A stretch of DNA of 64,000 nucleotides from Tubiluchus corallicola. Lineage: Eukaryota > Priapulida > Priapulimorpha > Priapulimorphida > Tubiluchidae. This document shows, piece by piece, positions 14,701-25,300 of this stretch. The position numbers were made by a program, and so were the translations under genes. The DNA lies in the NCBI GenBank assembly GCA_030141605.1, contig JAQGDQ010000541.1, positions 62,001 to 126,000 of the forward strand. Direction: 5' to 3'. The notes under the pieces were generated by a model, which was not told the DNA's origin, searched no databases, and saw nothing but the letters and a program-made list of their open reading frames with translations. Within the stretch, counting starts at the first letter, position 1. Each line of letters begins with the position of its first letter.

Positions 14701-16395
14701 TGCGAAATGCAAGCTAATGGCGGTAGTATTAAAAAAGCATCTCCAGTGCAGACTGTGAAAGCAGATGTCCATCAGTCCTGTGATGACAGTGACAATAATG
14801 ACTCCAATTTAAACTTAGCTGGTCAACATACGGGTACAGTATCGCATGTAATGAGCACTGCTTATCATACTGTAAACCAAAGTATAGATTTTGGCATAAG
14901 CTCAAGTGAAGAGGAACCATGTGAAATGACTACAAGTGGACCTCAGCAAAAAAGCTACGTAAATGAGTGCACTGTATTGTTATCAAAGCCTGAAGCAGAG
15001 TTTATAAACACAGAATGGAACACTAGCATGAAGTCAGATCATGACAACTGGAATGTAATACATGAAGAGTCACAAAAAATCCATGATTTTATTATTGCAT
15101 CTAGTCCAAAAAGGCAGTTGAAAACAGAATCTAACGCCACTCACTCATTTCAAAGACCCAAGTCTGGGACTGAAGAATATTGGGAAACTCTGAAAAATGA
15201 ATCAGAATTGGTTGCCAGTGCTATTCTTAGTGACACTGAAGAAGATAGTCCAAGGAAAAGCAAGAAATATGTATCAAAACCCAGCCTTACTTCTAACAGT
15301 GGGAGTTCTGAAGAGCAACCATGTGGTACGAGACTTGGCAAAGAGAAGTCATCAAAAACAGCAGGATTTATTTTAAAGCCAAGTTGGGAACAAGATTCGG
15401 CATTTGCAAATCATGCAAGCATGAGTCCAGTGTTTTATCTTCAAGATACTGACAGCAAAACTGAAGAGCTACATGAAAGAAATTCGCCACTATTAGAAAG
15501 TGCATCTGGAAATACAGCTACAAATGAATTTGAAGATATACCAGTGTTTAATGAGCAAGAAAAGCATGAATATAATTGTGATAGCCTGGATGAAATTCTT
15601 GACGCTTCCGGAACAGGAAGCTGGGAATCTGAAGACGAAATTCCTGTAATAGATGAAACTAACATGAGTGAAATTGCTTTGGAGGAGAATAAAGAGTTGT
15701 CACAGATTGGAATAAATGAAAGGGCTGCCCAAGCTATAAAAATGGTAAACGGTTTCCACAGTGAATGTGAAGGTCACAAAATGAAAAATGCTAACGGTTG
15801 GACTGAAAACAGTGAAAATACTTTTGATAATGTTGCTTCTAAGAGAAAATTAGACTCATACTTACTGAAGCCTTCAAAACGTGTTATTGCCGCCAGTGAC
15901 ATCAGTGTAAAAATGGCAGGTGACAATCTAGAAATCCATTTGTCTGAGTCTGGGCATGAGATCATTGAAGAAGAAGAAGAAGAAGAAGACGATGAAGAAA
16001 TCAGCGGCTGCCAAAAAACAAGTGAGCCATTTTTGCAGTTAATGGAAATTCCTCGACGTGGATCACACGGGAGACAGAACGAGAACCAATTTAATGCAAT
16101 AGACGATATGTGGAAAGCAAAACTCGAAGCACAGACTGGATCAGTAGAAATACTACCTCCAGAATCTGATGAGGACCAGGAGCTTAAACCTGGTGGCCAA
16201 AAAGTAGCACTAAAAAGTTCAAGCCTGCCAAAAGACATTAATCAGATGTGGAAAGATAAAATTGAAAGGTGCGAGAATGATAGCAGGATAGAAGTTTTGG
16301 ATTCTGTCTTGGAGGAGAATTTAGACAAAAATAAGTCTAACAGAAATCAAAAACGATTGAAACACTTCAAATCACCAGATTGTAAAGTGTCATAG
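2595..16395 (+). CDS. Ankyrin-repeat protein with long disordered flanks (7 exons seen; 5' end missing)
   Basis: The joined exons are 2595-2724, 3365-5534, 6781-6925, 8177-8275, 10323-10421, 12771-12875 and 13486-16395. All junctions are GT-AG with compatible phases, giving about 1885 residues plus a TAG stop. Residues about 1-766 are basic then Ser/Asp/Glu-rich and low complexity. Residues about 780-916 hold four ankyrin repeats (TALHVAA and TPLHAAT cores), and a degenerate fifth may begin the last exon. The C-terminal 970 residues are disordered, with an [11 protein letters not shown] run and a duplicated MWK motif. RRxS-type basophilic kinase sites recur (RRQSDG twice, RRSNAS, RRGSHG). Ankyrin repeats mediate protein binding; the partner and cell location are unknown. 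I do not recognise the orthologue, and no enzyme or membrane domain is visible. The exon at 2595 follows a splice acceptor and lacks an ATG, so at least one 5' exon is missing. Confidence 0.85.
3167..3267 (+). repeat. Short tandem repeat of TGTTGCCCTGT(TAATG)
   Basis: About six imperfect units alternate 11-bp and 17-bp forms of the word TGTTGCCCTG with or without TTAATG. It lies in the intron just before the large second exon, about 100 bp from the acceptor. Confidence 0.85.
3365..5534 (+). CDS. Ankyrin gene, large N-terminal exon
   Basis: An uninterrupted 2170-nt exon (acceptor ttttag, donor gaaag|gtaaat) encodes 722 full codons. It starts with a Ser-rich stretch encoded by a TCA run, then acidic segments ([10 protein letters not shown]) and RRQSDG near 3773 and 4741. 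There is a possible helical region around 4260-4470 ([23 protein letters not shown]). Otherwise it looks disordered and likely to be phosphorylated. The final AG joins T at 6781 to give Ser. Confidence 0.85.
5535..6780. other. Intron of ankyrin gene with an AT-rich LINE-like tail
   Basis: No exon is seen between the flanking splice sites. The stretch 6480-6595 is AT-rich, carries GAAATAAATAG, and is followed at about 6596-6625 by a short (ATCA)n run. That looks like the 3' UTR and repeat tail of a plus-strand LINE, but no coding remnant is recognisable upstream. Confidence 0.45.
6781..6925 (+). CDS. Ankyrin gene exon: repeat 1
   Basis: The acceptor is ttaaag and the donor gatgg|gtaagt. Forty-eight full codons end in phase 0. 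The ankyrin signature is [20 protein letters not shown] followed by [10 protein letters not shown] short basic linker ([13 protein letters not shown]) precedes the repeat. Confidence 0.9.
6926..8176. other. Intron dominated by a pyrimidine tract
   Basis: Spliced phase-0 intron between ankyrin repeats 1 and 2. From about 7170 to 7650 the plus strand is almost all T and C and includes the pure TTCTC array listed separately. The remainder (7680-8176) is AT-rich with no recognisable element. Confidence 0.7.
7286..7510 (+). repeat. (TTCTC)45 pentanucleotide array
   Basis: About 45 perfect tandem TTCTC units are flanked by degenerate T/C-rich sequence on both sides (CTCTCCTCTCC drift on the right). 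The long ORFs here in several frames (LLFSS repeats, EKRRE repeats) are artefacts of the repeat. A homopurine-homopyrimidine mirror tract of this length can in principle form triplex (H-) DNA. Confidence 0.97.
8177..8275 (+). CDS. Ankyrin gene exon: repeat 2
   Basis: Exactly 33 codons, phase 0 at both ends (acceptor ttatag, donor aatcag|gttagt), one canonical ankyrin repeat. The core is [13 protein letters not shown] with [17 protein letters not shown]. This is the best match to the ankyrin consensus in the gene. Confidence 0.93.
8276..8900. other. Intron sequence, nothing recognised
   Basis: 5' part of the intron between ankyrin repeats 2 and 3. A stretch near 8540-8680 is rich in CCACCA/CAACAA-type triplets. 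No exon or element identified. Confidence 0.5.
8901..9664. mobile_element. Mariner-like non-autonomous TIR element, copy 1
   Basis: It is similar through most of its length to the copy at 17893-19394. Shared words include ACAATAATATTA..AGCAAGTG, the AAATGCCGGAACA block and the ending CACCTGATATA. The right end reversed reads TATATCAGGTGGCGCAAAAA. The left end is a degraded version of that terminal inverted repeat. There is no transposase ORF, so it would depend on an enzyme supplied elsewhere. The mariner/Tc1 assignment is inferred from TA-flanked TIR style and is tentative. Confidence 0.6.
9665..10322. other. Intron sequence, nothing recognised
   Basis: 3' part of the intron before ankyrin repeat 3, ending in a normal tttcatttacag acceptor. 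Two overlapping chance ORFs on opposite strands have no known motifs. Confidence 0.5.
10323..10421 (+). CDS. Ankyrin gene exon: repeat 3
   Basis: Thirty-three codons, phase 0 at both ends. The repeat reads [14 protein letters not shown] with [15 protein letters not shown], a clear ankyrin repeat with the TPLHAA turn-helix motif. Confidence 0.93.
10422..11220. other. Intron sequence, nothing recognised
   Basis: 5' part of the intron between ankyrin repeats 3 and 4. AT-rich with no exon or element identified. Confidence 0.45.
11221..11530 (+). mobile_element. SINE-like sequence (tRNA-type A box)
   Basis: A more GC-rich island contains GAGTTGGCCGAGATGTCTTAG at about 11327-11347. That resembles the D-arm / A-box region of a class II (Leu or Ser) tRNA. 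A good B box (GGTTCGANNCC) is not present and no cloverleaf can be drawn, so it is at most a decayed tRNA-derived SINE. Limits are approximate. Confidence 0.35.
11531..12770. other. Intron sequence, nothing recognised
   Basis: 3' part of the intron before ankyrin repeat 4. AT-rich, no coding or repeat signal I can support. It ends in a strong poly-T acceptor (tttttttcag). Confidence 0.45.
12771..12875 (+). CDS. Ankyrin gene exon: repeat 4
   Basis: Thirty-five codons, phase 0 at both ends. The repeat is [21 protein letters not shown], a divergent ankyrin repeat (TPM in place of TPL). The donor is taaag|gtattt. Confidence 0.88.
12876..13485. other. Intron, nothing recognised
   Basis: 610-bp intron between ankyrin repeat 4 and the terminal exon. 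It is AT-rich; small ORFs in it have no motifs. Confidence 0.6.
13486..16395 (+). CDS. Ankyrin gene, terminal coding exon
   Basis: The acceptor gattccag leads into [17 protein letters not shown], a likely partial last repeat. About 950 residues of Ser/Asp/Glu-rich, probably disordered sequence follow, to the TAG at 16393. Notable pieces are the basic block [20 protein letters not shown] near the start, the acidic run encoded at about 15964-16000, and two similar short segments ([11 protein letters not shown] near 16102, [11 protein letters not shown] near 16239). No catalytic domain is seen. Confidence 0.88.
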   Translation, partial: GSKDSLAILVNAIEEKENRPQSEVLQTTTSFDAEGIKSASTTALPVGSSQSTFEKPKGRFGKFWKMDGGGKRKRHSSLPLDKSKGKNYKTSSSLVSRRLQAVGNKLRLWAITSASSSDSDQEDLGSPLKKLGNASFKKGERVSNNEAKNNVEGDSAKDFYESQIDNLDKLDDPDMKIHSPRWSRDDILLEDASGQSWSVHKEQVEQLKMANEPICDTKAAVEKCELDELSSCDKTESSQCSLSTTARDSFDSYRLKKYAEDLGSLVEFLKEFEDSHDSVVALEDAIHNANSEAQRQRFDESQSLQLLPVIKEKNCYHHKSDSAFNTMQPAANALDSDNADALELPCQVSSRQQTKLSSSTGTANNIKTNEFVSNTTCELLTSTASIDKAHVLIDAAKSELLNANHCEMQANGGSIKKASPVQTVKADVHQSCDDSDNNDSNLNLAGQHTGTVSHVMSTAYHTVNQSIDFGISSSEEEPCEMTTSGPQQKSYVNECTVLLSKPEAEFINTEWNTSMKSDHDNWNVIHEESQKIHDFIIASSPKRQLKTESNATHSFQRPKSGTEEYWETLKNESELVASAILSDTEEDSPRKSKKYVSKPSLTSNSGSSEEQPCGTRLGKEKSSKTAGFILKPSWEQDSAFANHASMSPVFYLQDTDSKTEELHERNSPLLESASGNTATNEFEDIPVFNEQEKHEYNCDSLDEILDASGTGSWESEDEIPVIDETNMSEIALEENKELSQIGINERAAQAIKMVNGFHSECEGHKMKNANGWTENSENTFDNVASKRKLDSYLLKPSKRVIAASDISVKMAGDNLEIHLSESGHEIIEEEEEEEDDEEISGCQKTSEPFLQLMEIPRRGSHGRQNENQFNAIDDMWKAKLEAQTGSVEILPPESDEDQELKPGGQKVALKSSSLPKDINQMWKDKIERCENDSRIEVLDSVLEENLDKNKSNRNQKRLKHFKSPDCKVS

Positions 16396-17274
16396 CATTT
16401 TAGACACCGTTTGATAAAGTACTTAGTGTTTAGGTTATTTTAACGGAGGTATTTTAATAATATTATTAGAAATGGTACAGTATAATTTTAGCTGATGTTA
16501 TTTAAATTTATTTTATTAAATTTTGCTGTCTAGGCGCACTGATGAGAAAACAGGCTTCTTATTGAAAAACTTGCAGTGCTATGATTGTCTGACATGCCAC
16601 AAGAATACATTCAGTTGCATATTTTTTTATTTGCATCATTACAGTAGATCGAAAACATCATTACAAATAATGTTTTTTGAGAAAATTTTGTCGTTTTTGT
16701 AATAGCCTCAGCAATGTGGCTTGTGATCTGTTTAATGATGTGAAATGTAGAATAAGATGTAAGTCATAGTGAAACAAAAATAAACTTAGGTTCATATGCA
16801 CCTAAGAAAAATTAGTGCACCATTATTAAGAGGTTACCAATGTTCATAAGACGTGTACTGAGTGTGTGTACTAGTAAGCGATTAACACTGTTTATTTATT
16901 GGTTTATTTTACGGATTGCTATAATTTTAGATTTTGGTCCATTTTGCCTTTTATAGAAAGACAAAACTTTCCAACAGTTTTTAACCACATGAGTGTTGTT
17001 AATAAGACGGATGTTGTTGTTTTTTGTTGTTGATTTTTGTAAATATTAAAAAAATGTATGGTGAACTGTAACTGTATATGTTGAGTTACGGGCTAATTCT
17101 ATCCTGTTGTTATAAATAATGTGCTTGTAGGTGATACTATACTATATTATTACGATCTTATTTGTTTGGGTTTTTATACTAATTGCGCCGTCTATTTTCT
17201 GACAAAGCAGTGCAAAAAATTATTAGGGTTATATAAAATGGGGGGTGAGTGTAAATAGAGTAATAAAACGGGCA
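16396..17274 (+). other. 3' UTR of the ankyrin gene with candidate poly(A) signals
   Basis: AT-rich sequence after the stop. AATAAA hexamers occur at 16779-16784 and 17262-17267; either could direct polyadenylation. The true transcript end cannot be fixed without RNA data. Confidence 0.55.
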
Positions 17275-17620
17275 GTTTGTAGGCCAGTAGCTGAATGGTC
17301 ATGGCGTGTGCTTAGCGACCGAAATTAAGGAATACTGAGCCAAATTGTTAAAAGGATGGTTGAAGCACCTGGAAAACTCTGCCTCTGAAAAATATATCAT
17401 TTTGTGCTCAGTTATTTATCCCAGTGAGGCAAGTTGATAAAGCTGGACTACTGCTGCTTTCACCTTCTTAGAGAACTGCCCTTGATAATGAGACAGGCTT
17501 CAGACCCTGCCACATACATCTACCACATAAGCATACCCTGCTTTGAATGCTGAATCTCAGAATGTCAAACTTATAAAAATAGCTCAATCGAGATGAGTCA
17601 TTGCACTGGTACAGATCTCA
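17275..17620 (+). mobile_element. tRNA-derived SINE (candidate)
   Basis: TAGCTGAATGG at 17288-17298 fits a pol III A box. GGTTGAAGCACC at about 17358-17369 is a near B box at tRNA-like spacing (about 60 bp). The rest is a less AT-rich unrelated body. No cloverleaf is evident. The 3' boundary is a guess. Confidence 0.5.
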
Positions 17621-17686
17621 AAGAAATGGTGGAGACCTACCTTCTTTCCTACCTACCTGCTAGTTAGAAAATCTACGCAGAAAATA

Positions 17687-17726
17687 ATATAATAATAATA
17701 ATAATAATAATTTTCGCCCCCCCCCC
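17687..17726. repeat. (AAT)n tract followed by a C9 run
   Basis: A short AATAATAAT microsatellite (about 17687-17711) runs into a homopolymeric C tract at about 17717-17726. Confidence 0.8.
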
Positions 17727-18555
17727 GTTCCTCCCGGTGGGCCCGATTCGAAAAATAAACCATCAATGAGACGACACTAGATCGAGACCTTTCGTTTGAT
17801 GTATAGATCGTGCCCTCGTCGAAGCTGTAGCCTCGAATCTTATATATATATATATATACCAAGAATATTAATATATAGATAATAATGGTGGCATATCAGG
17901 TGGCTTAGAAAAAAATTTGCCGAAGTTTAGACTACAATAATATTAGAAGCAAGTGCCCTATAAAGTTGAAACTTCCCAACATGACATTGTACGACGTTAG
18001 TTTTAGCTGCGAAAATTACAGATTTATAATTTTAGTGGCTTTTAACTTATAGCTAAAAAAAACTTTTGCATATTAAATAATTAAATGCCGGAACACTGGC
18101 AGCCATAATGATCAGCTGAGTCGCGTTGACGTATAAAGCACCCAATACATTACAGCAAAACAATAAAGAAATCAACCAGAAAATAAAACATTGATAATGA
18201 CATGCTGTCAAGAAAAAATGGGAGTTAATCCTGTGGATTACGGTTTCTGGAATTGCCTTCAAAAGATGTACACTGTGCAGTGGCCGCACAGAGTCGTTTG
18301 ATGTAAAGCAACCAAAGGCAAAATTGTTGAGTGCTGAGACCAAATACCCCTTACAGAAGTGAGAAACTATGTCAGTTTTTGGAATTATCGCCTTCGTCTA
18401 GTTTGCAGCGTGGAAATTGATGAACACATACCTTCACTTGCTGTAAATTTCAAAAATAGAGACAATTTATTTTCAGGGATTTATTTTTTTTAACTTGTTG
18501 ATTTAAAACTTCTGTATCTTTGAAAGAATCTAAAGAAATGACCTCAAACTTTTAA

Positions 18556-19310
<755 letters not shown>

Positions 19311-19394
19311 ATCAGTCAGGCAGTTTTCAAGAGATTCCATTGTTTTCTTGGAATCGTGATCAAAACTTCGGCACATTTTACGTCACCTGATATA

Positions 19395-20528
19395 AGCATG
19401 TTGGAGTTGGTGAGCAAAACCAGAAAATATGAAATGAATCAACATGTAGAATACATCGAGGGTTGCAGTGATTCGCTTTTTAAAAAATAAAAACGAAAAA
19501 TTCTGTACGTTTTCAAGGCTTACTTCAGACTCCGCTAGGTCAAGCAGCTGTTCAAGGAGGTGAGAGATATAATGAATCGCCAAAAATATTATGTTCGTGA
19601 GAAAATCAATTCGGTATAGGAAGTGTGAAGTATAATGACTTCTTACAGACTTAGAATTGCATAAAAACGTCGTATTCAACGCTGTAATACTCAACATTTA
19701 TTTAATGTTAGTTCGTAAATAATGACATACAAGAGGCTGAAAACAGAACAAATAAACATTATTATTATAAAATATATTTATTAGGTTAGTCACGTGATCG
19801 AATTTCATAAAACACAATAAAACCCACATACATAAAGCTAAAAAAATTCGTCTAAAAACTTGAAAAATTAAAACTCCCGCAAGGCGTAGCCATTTAAATG
19901 GTAAGGCGCTTGAAACAAGTTAACAAGTTAAGATAACATTGTGTAAAGTTTGAAAAAATTATAATCAGAGCATTCGTAGCTAACACTTCACTAACAAAGT
20001 AAAAGTTTAAATTACTTTCTGCTGCCAATAAGAATAAAAAGGCGTTTTTGGTGACTCATTGGTGCACACTGGGAAGGTGAGTCAGTGACATTTTACCATT
20101 TACTGCGAACATTTTTTTCTAGTTACAGAATCTTTTAAGCAGGTAAGCGTAATGGTAAATAATATAACTTCGTGTGGAAGGTTTTTTTGGGACATACTTT
20201 AAAATTACCTTTTCTTCCCCTTTAAAATTTAAATCAGATGAACTATTATTTTATATAAAAAGTAGTTAGAACACAAGTCTTTTGTGTAACTGCTATTCAG
20301 TTTCTATTTTTTGTACTTTTTGAGTTATAGGACCCCATGCAAGGAAATCCTATTCGTCGAAATTCATGAGTGCCTGGGGTTTCTCTCATTTTTCTACGAA
20401 ATGTTTGGCAAAAGTGGGATCAGAACAGAAACTTTGTTCTTGGGAGAGTTTTGTTGAGCCAAGACAGTGGACAGTTGACCATAAAACCATAAACATACAT
20501 GCGCAAAATAAGCTAGAAATAAAAAAAC
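19395..20528. other. Intergenic sequence, nothing recognised
   Basis: No gene or element supported. The sequence is AT-rich. Small ORFs (for example 19383-19697 minus) have no motifs. Confidence 0.45.
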
Positions 20529-20656
<128 letters not shown>

Positions 20657-20736
20657 CATTTATTTATCATCTTTTACACTAAATACGGTACATATAACAA
20701 CGACATAATTTAGTATGAGGGTATTTAGGACTGATG

Positions 20737-20861
20737 NNNNNNNNNNNNNNNNNNNNNNNNNNNNNNNNNNNNNNNNNNNNNNNNNNNNNNNNNNNNNNNN
20801 NNNNNNNNNNNNNNNNNNNNNNNNNNNNNNNNNNNNNNNNNNNNNNNNNNNNNNNNNNNNN
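20737..20861. other. Assembly gap (125 N)
   Basis: Run of N. By alignment with the other LTR, about 115 bp of the 3' LTR of the retrotransposon and its left target-site duplication should lie here, so the gap size is close to that expected. Confidence 0.99.
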
Positions 20862-21921
20862 AGAATCCTGGAGTCGGGCTAAGGCTTTGTTGTTTCATAC
20901 GGGGGCACGCGGAACCCGAGCCTAGGAGTCTTAATGAGCTAGTAATATTCGATGGTAGATAGAATACCAAACCAACTATTAAGCTGTATATAACAAAATT
21001 TAATTGATTACTACTTTAACCCGGAGAAAAGAAATAGTTAACAATAACAATTAATCACAGTACAGCAAATATATTCTCTAGTCTAATAATAGAGAAGGGA
21101 GGTGTTAGTGGGGGTAGCACGTGCAAATGATGACGCACTCTCGATGACGGCAATCCAACGATGACCATATAGAAACGGAATTATGCTAGCTAGCAAACGC
21201 TGAGCAAAAGTACAAAAGTCTTGTCTTACCAGACACTCCATGAACATTGTGTGAAACTGCAGCTGCTAACCTGTGGGGTAACATCCATGGATTTACCAAC
21301 TATGGTTTGCTCTACCAACAATGGACTGTCCACCATGAACTTTAGCGTGACTTCAGGTTTGAACGAATCCTCAGACAATGACGGTAACGGTAACCACCTC
21401 ATCAAACCAAGACAACGTACTCGACAAAGACCCGTTAGCACTGTAAGCAATGGCTGTTGACAAAAGAAATAGTGACGTCTACTGCACTATAACATCGACG
21501 ATGCTAATCGACATTTTTGACTGTCTTTTCACAGACATGTGAAAATCAGACGATGGTCATTTTACGTGACCTAGGCCTTTCAACAACGGCCGACTGACTG
21601 CCAGGTTGCACGTCTCAGACTATATCTGTAACGTATGTATCATGTACACTTCATACCTGTACGGGTTTCACACATTTGAAATAAGCCGCGAGTATTGCAG
21701 GTATTGCAGAACACAACCACATGACGAGGGGGGTGTTAGTAGGACTCCTACACTACTACACTAATTACGCTAACAATACAGTACTACTATAGTGACTAAT
21801 TTAATGTAAGCAAATTACACTAGCAAGTGCTACCGCTATCACTATAAAGAACTTGACTGTGAAATGAAAAGGTGACAAACAAGTAAACAAAAATATCGTA
21901 AATAATAGATGGTTTGTCACA
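20862..21921 (-). repeat. 3' LTR (left part lost in gap)
   Basis: Direct repeat of 27753-28811. In element orientation it begins TGTGACAAACCATC at 21921. Its distal end falls in the N run. The short ORFs duplicated in both LTRs are not genes. Confidence 0.95.
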
Positions 21922-21934
21922 GATCCCCCCACAA
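21922..21934 (-). other. Polypurine tract
   Basis: On the minus strand GTGGGGGGATC lies directly against the TG start of the 3' LTR. This is the expected primer site for plus-strand DNA synthesis in an LTR retrotransposon. Confidence 0.8.
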
Positions 21935-22333
21935 CGGAAAAAGTGTGGACGAATGTTTAAAGAACAGAATCCCACTTTTAAAATTATTGAACAGTTAATT
22001 TTAACTACCAACCATTACAGTGGTGAAAATTAGCAAGTAACGACTGTTACTAACTGAATACAAAGTTTTACTAAATAATACAGTCACACAAAAATGGCAT
22101 ATCAAAACTTAAATGGATCTTCAACACACTTGTAAAAGAACATTTTACACAAACTAAAGCACACTGGATATTTGATTTAAAATAATGAAAAGAATACAAC
22201 ATTTGAAGAATACTATCATTCACATTCAGAGATGTTGTCACACATGATTGCATAAAATAAAATGCTTTAAACAACAAGGTCATTTAGGAAGAAATCACAT
22301 TCCTATCTTATTTTCATCTAAGGCAACTTGAAC
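21935..22333 (-). other. Retrotransposon 3' untranslated region
   Basis: About 400 bp separate the gag-pol stop from the polypurine tract. A 70-codon ORF here has no env-like features (no credible signal peptide, furin site or fusion peptide), so the element looks non-retroviral. Confidence 0.6.
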
Positions 22334-25300
22334 TTAGTGCCTACTCAGTGCGTCTGCACAATAATTTGTTTTTCCTTTGATATGCACTACAGTGAAAGTG
22401 TATTCTTGTAGCAGTAAATTCCATCTGGCTATTCGCCTATTGGCGTTTTTCATCTGCTTTAAGTAAGCTAATGATTGTGCATCTGTGCGAATCACAAACT
22501 GCCTACCTACAAGATAGTACGACGATTTCTCAATAGAGAAAATTATAGCCAAAAGTTCTTTTTCTACTGTTGAGTAGTTACATTCATATTTGGTTAGCTT
22601 CATACTCAAATAAGTGATTGGAACCTCTTGTCTATCATCAGACATTTGTGTAAGTTGGCCGCCTATTCCTGTTGCACTAGCATCAGTTGTCAAGAAAAAA
22701 GTCTTATCAAAATCTGGTGCATGTAACACTGTATTTGAGTTTAATGCATCTTTGAGTGTGGTAAAGCTCTGTTCACACTCTGCATTCCATAGTACAATGT
22801 TTGGTTTGTCTTTTTCTGTCAAAGTATGTAATGGTGTTGCTATTGCAGAGAAATTAGGAATAAAACGCCTATAGAAACCTACGAAACCCAAAAATGACCT
22901 GACCTGTTTTTTAGTTTCTGTTCTTTTATAGTTCTGAATAGCGAGGATTTTCTCTGGCTGAGGTTTCAAAAGATTTCCGCCAACAACATAGCCTAAGAAA
23001 TGAGTTTCTTGGAGTGCGAAATTACACTTGAGTGGTTTGATTGTCAAACCTGCATTAGACAGACAAGTAAGAACTAGCTCGATATGATAGAGATGATCTT
23101 GCCAAGAACGACTGAAAATGATAACATCGTCTATGTAACCAGAAGCAAAACCAATTACTGGTTCTAAAACACGATCTACCAGACATTGAGCTGTTGCTGC
23201 AGAATTACACAACCCAAAGGGCATAACTTGAAACTCATGTTTACCAAACTCTGTTACAAATGCCGTGATTGGCCTCGAATTTTCCTCAAGATTAACCTGC
23301 CAGTAATATTTTGTCATGTCCAAGCAAGTAATGAACATTGCTCCATGCAATTGATCAACTGTTTCATCCATCCTGGGGATAGGATAAGGATCAAAAACTG
23401 TAATTGAATTAATTTTCCTAAAATCAATACAAAATCGAATCGATTGATCACGTTTGATCACAATGACTGCAGGACTTGAAAAAGGACTATCTGACTTGAC
23501 TATTACACCCAGCCTTTCCATGTCCATGATTTCTTGCCTCACACTTTCCTTTTGCGCCTGAGGAATTCTGTATGGCTTCTGCACAACAGGATTGTCAGTA
23601 GTTAACTGTATTTTATGTTCTACGACGTTTGTCCTACCAGGAATGTCAGAAAAGGTTGGTGTAAACTTCTCCAGAGTAGTTCGTAATTCATTCTTCTGCT
23701 TATCTGTTAAGTAATCAGGGATTACTACATCTTGTGCAGGTGTAATAGAGGTAGGAGCAAAACAGTGGTCTTCCATTTGTGACCGTTGCATTGGTGACAC
23801 ACTTTCATGCTCAGGATCTAATTCCAATTCATCTTGACCAGTAAATACGTCAAGTGTGGGAATTGTTTGCGTATAAAGGGCTTTTCTTTCTTCACGCGGT
23901 ATCCAAGCTTTGAGCAAATTAATATGGAATTGCTTGACCTGTCTGCTTTTACCTCCAATGATAACGGAGTACACATGTTCTGAGATTTTATCAGCAATCT
24001 CATACGGGCCTTTCCAGGTTCGTTCCATCTTTTTACGAGATGTAGGCAATAAGACTAATACCTTCTGTCCTACTTCAAGATTTCGGTACCTAGCTTTCTG
24101 GTCATACCAGTCTTTTTGTCCGATTTTAGCTTTTCTCAAAGCTTCGTGTGCCTCTTGAGTTACCGTTTCTAATTTATCAATGATATTGGCAACATAATCA
24201 TCAATGTCTTGGGGACTAGTAGGTTGGTCACAACCCCAACGTTTCCGAAGAAGAGCCATTGGACCAGTTACTTGGTGTCCATAAACCAACTCAAATGGGC
24301 TGTACTGCAGGGATTCTTGTGGTACCTCACGGTAAGCAAACAAAACAAATGGGATCAGATCATCCCATTCCATGGTTTTGTCACTCAGGGTAAGCTTTTT
24401 AATGGATCTTTTTAGACTTCCATTGAATCGCTCACATAAGCCTTGAGATTGAGGATTATATGGAGTAGATGTAATCCCTTTGATGTGGAAAGCTTGTTCT
24501 AGTTGCCTTATGAGATTAGAACAAAATTGGGTGCCTTGGTCTGACTGGATTGACTCTGGGCATCCATGTCTACTAATAAATTGGAGTAAGCACTTGGCTA
24601 TAGTCTCTGACTCAGTATTTTTGATAGGGAAAGCATCAGGGTATCTGGTACCTTGATCCACAATTACCAGTGCCCACTTATTGCCACTCTTGGTTCTAGC
24701 CAGTGGACCAATAAGGTCAATTTGGAGGGACTGAAAAGCTTTTTCCACTACTGGAAGAGGTTTTAGCTTGGCTCTGTCTCCTTTCATGACTCTTGCTGTC
24801 TTTTGACATATTGGGCAGGATTGTATATACTTTTTAATGGCAGTGTGTATTCCTGGCCAAGTATATTCGAACAATATCCTATCCCTTGTTTTCTTGACAC
24901 CTAGATGCGCTCCAGCCTTTGAATCATGGGCTAGTTGTAGGACTTGCTGCCTTCTACACTGAGGAACAACAAGCAACTGATCAACTGTTTTCCCCATTTT
25001 TCGTTTATTAGCCCGATAAAGTATGCCTTGCTTTAGAAAATATCCTTTGCCATCTTGCACCGCAGTGTCTCCACTCACCACATGATCAAAAAGATTTTTT
25101 ATGGTTACATCATTTTGCTGTTCTTCTATCAGCTGGTGTCGAGACACTATGGCAAACATGTAGTTTTCCTCTGCTGATGCATACTGCTTAATTTCGGAAG
25201 AAAATTCAATTTCTGACTTTACACTACTGGTTTCTTTGTTTAGTTGCTTTTTAAGCTCAACTGTTTGCGCTCGTGTCATAACCAATGACTTTTCTTTTTG

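Noticed and set aside
21221-21460. 79-codon ORF duplicated at 28112-28351
   Set aside because: It is duplicated only because it lies in both LTRs. It has no known domain and overlaps an equally open antisense frame.
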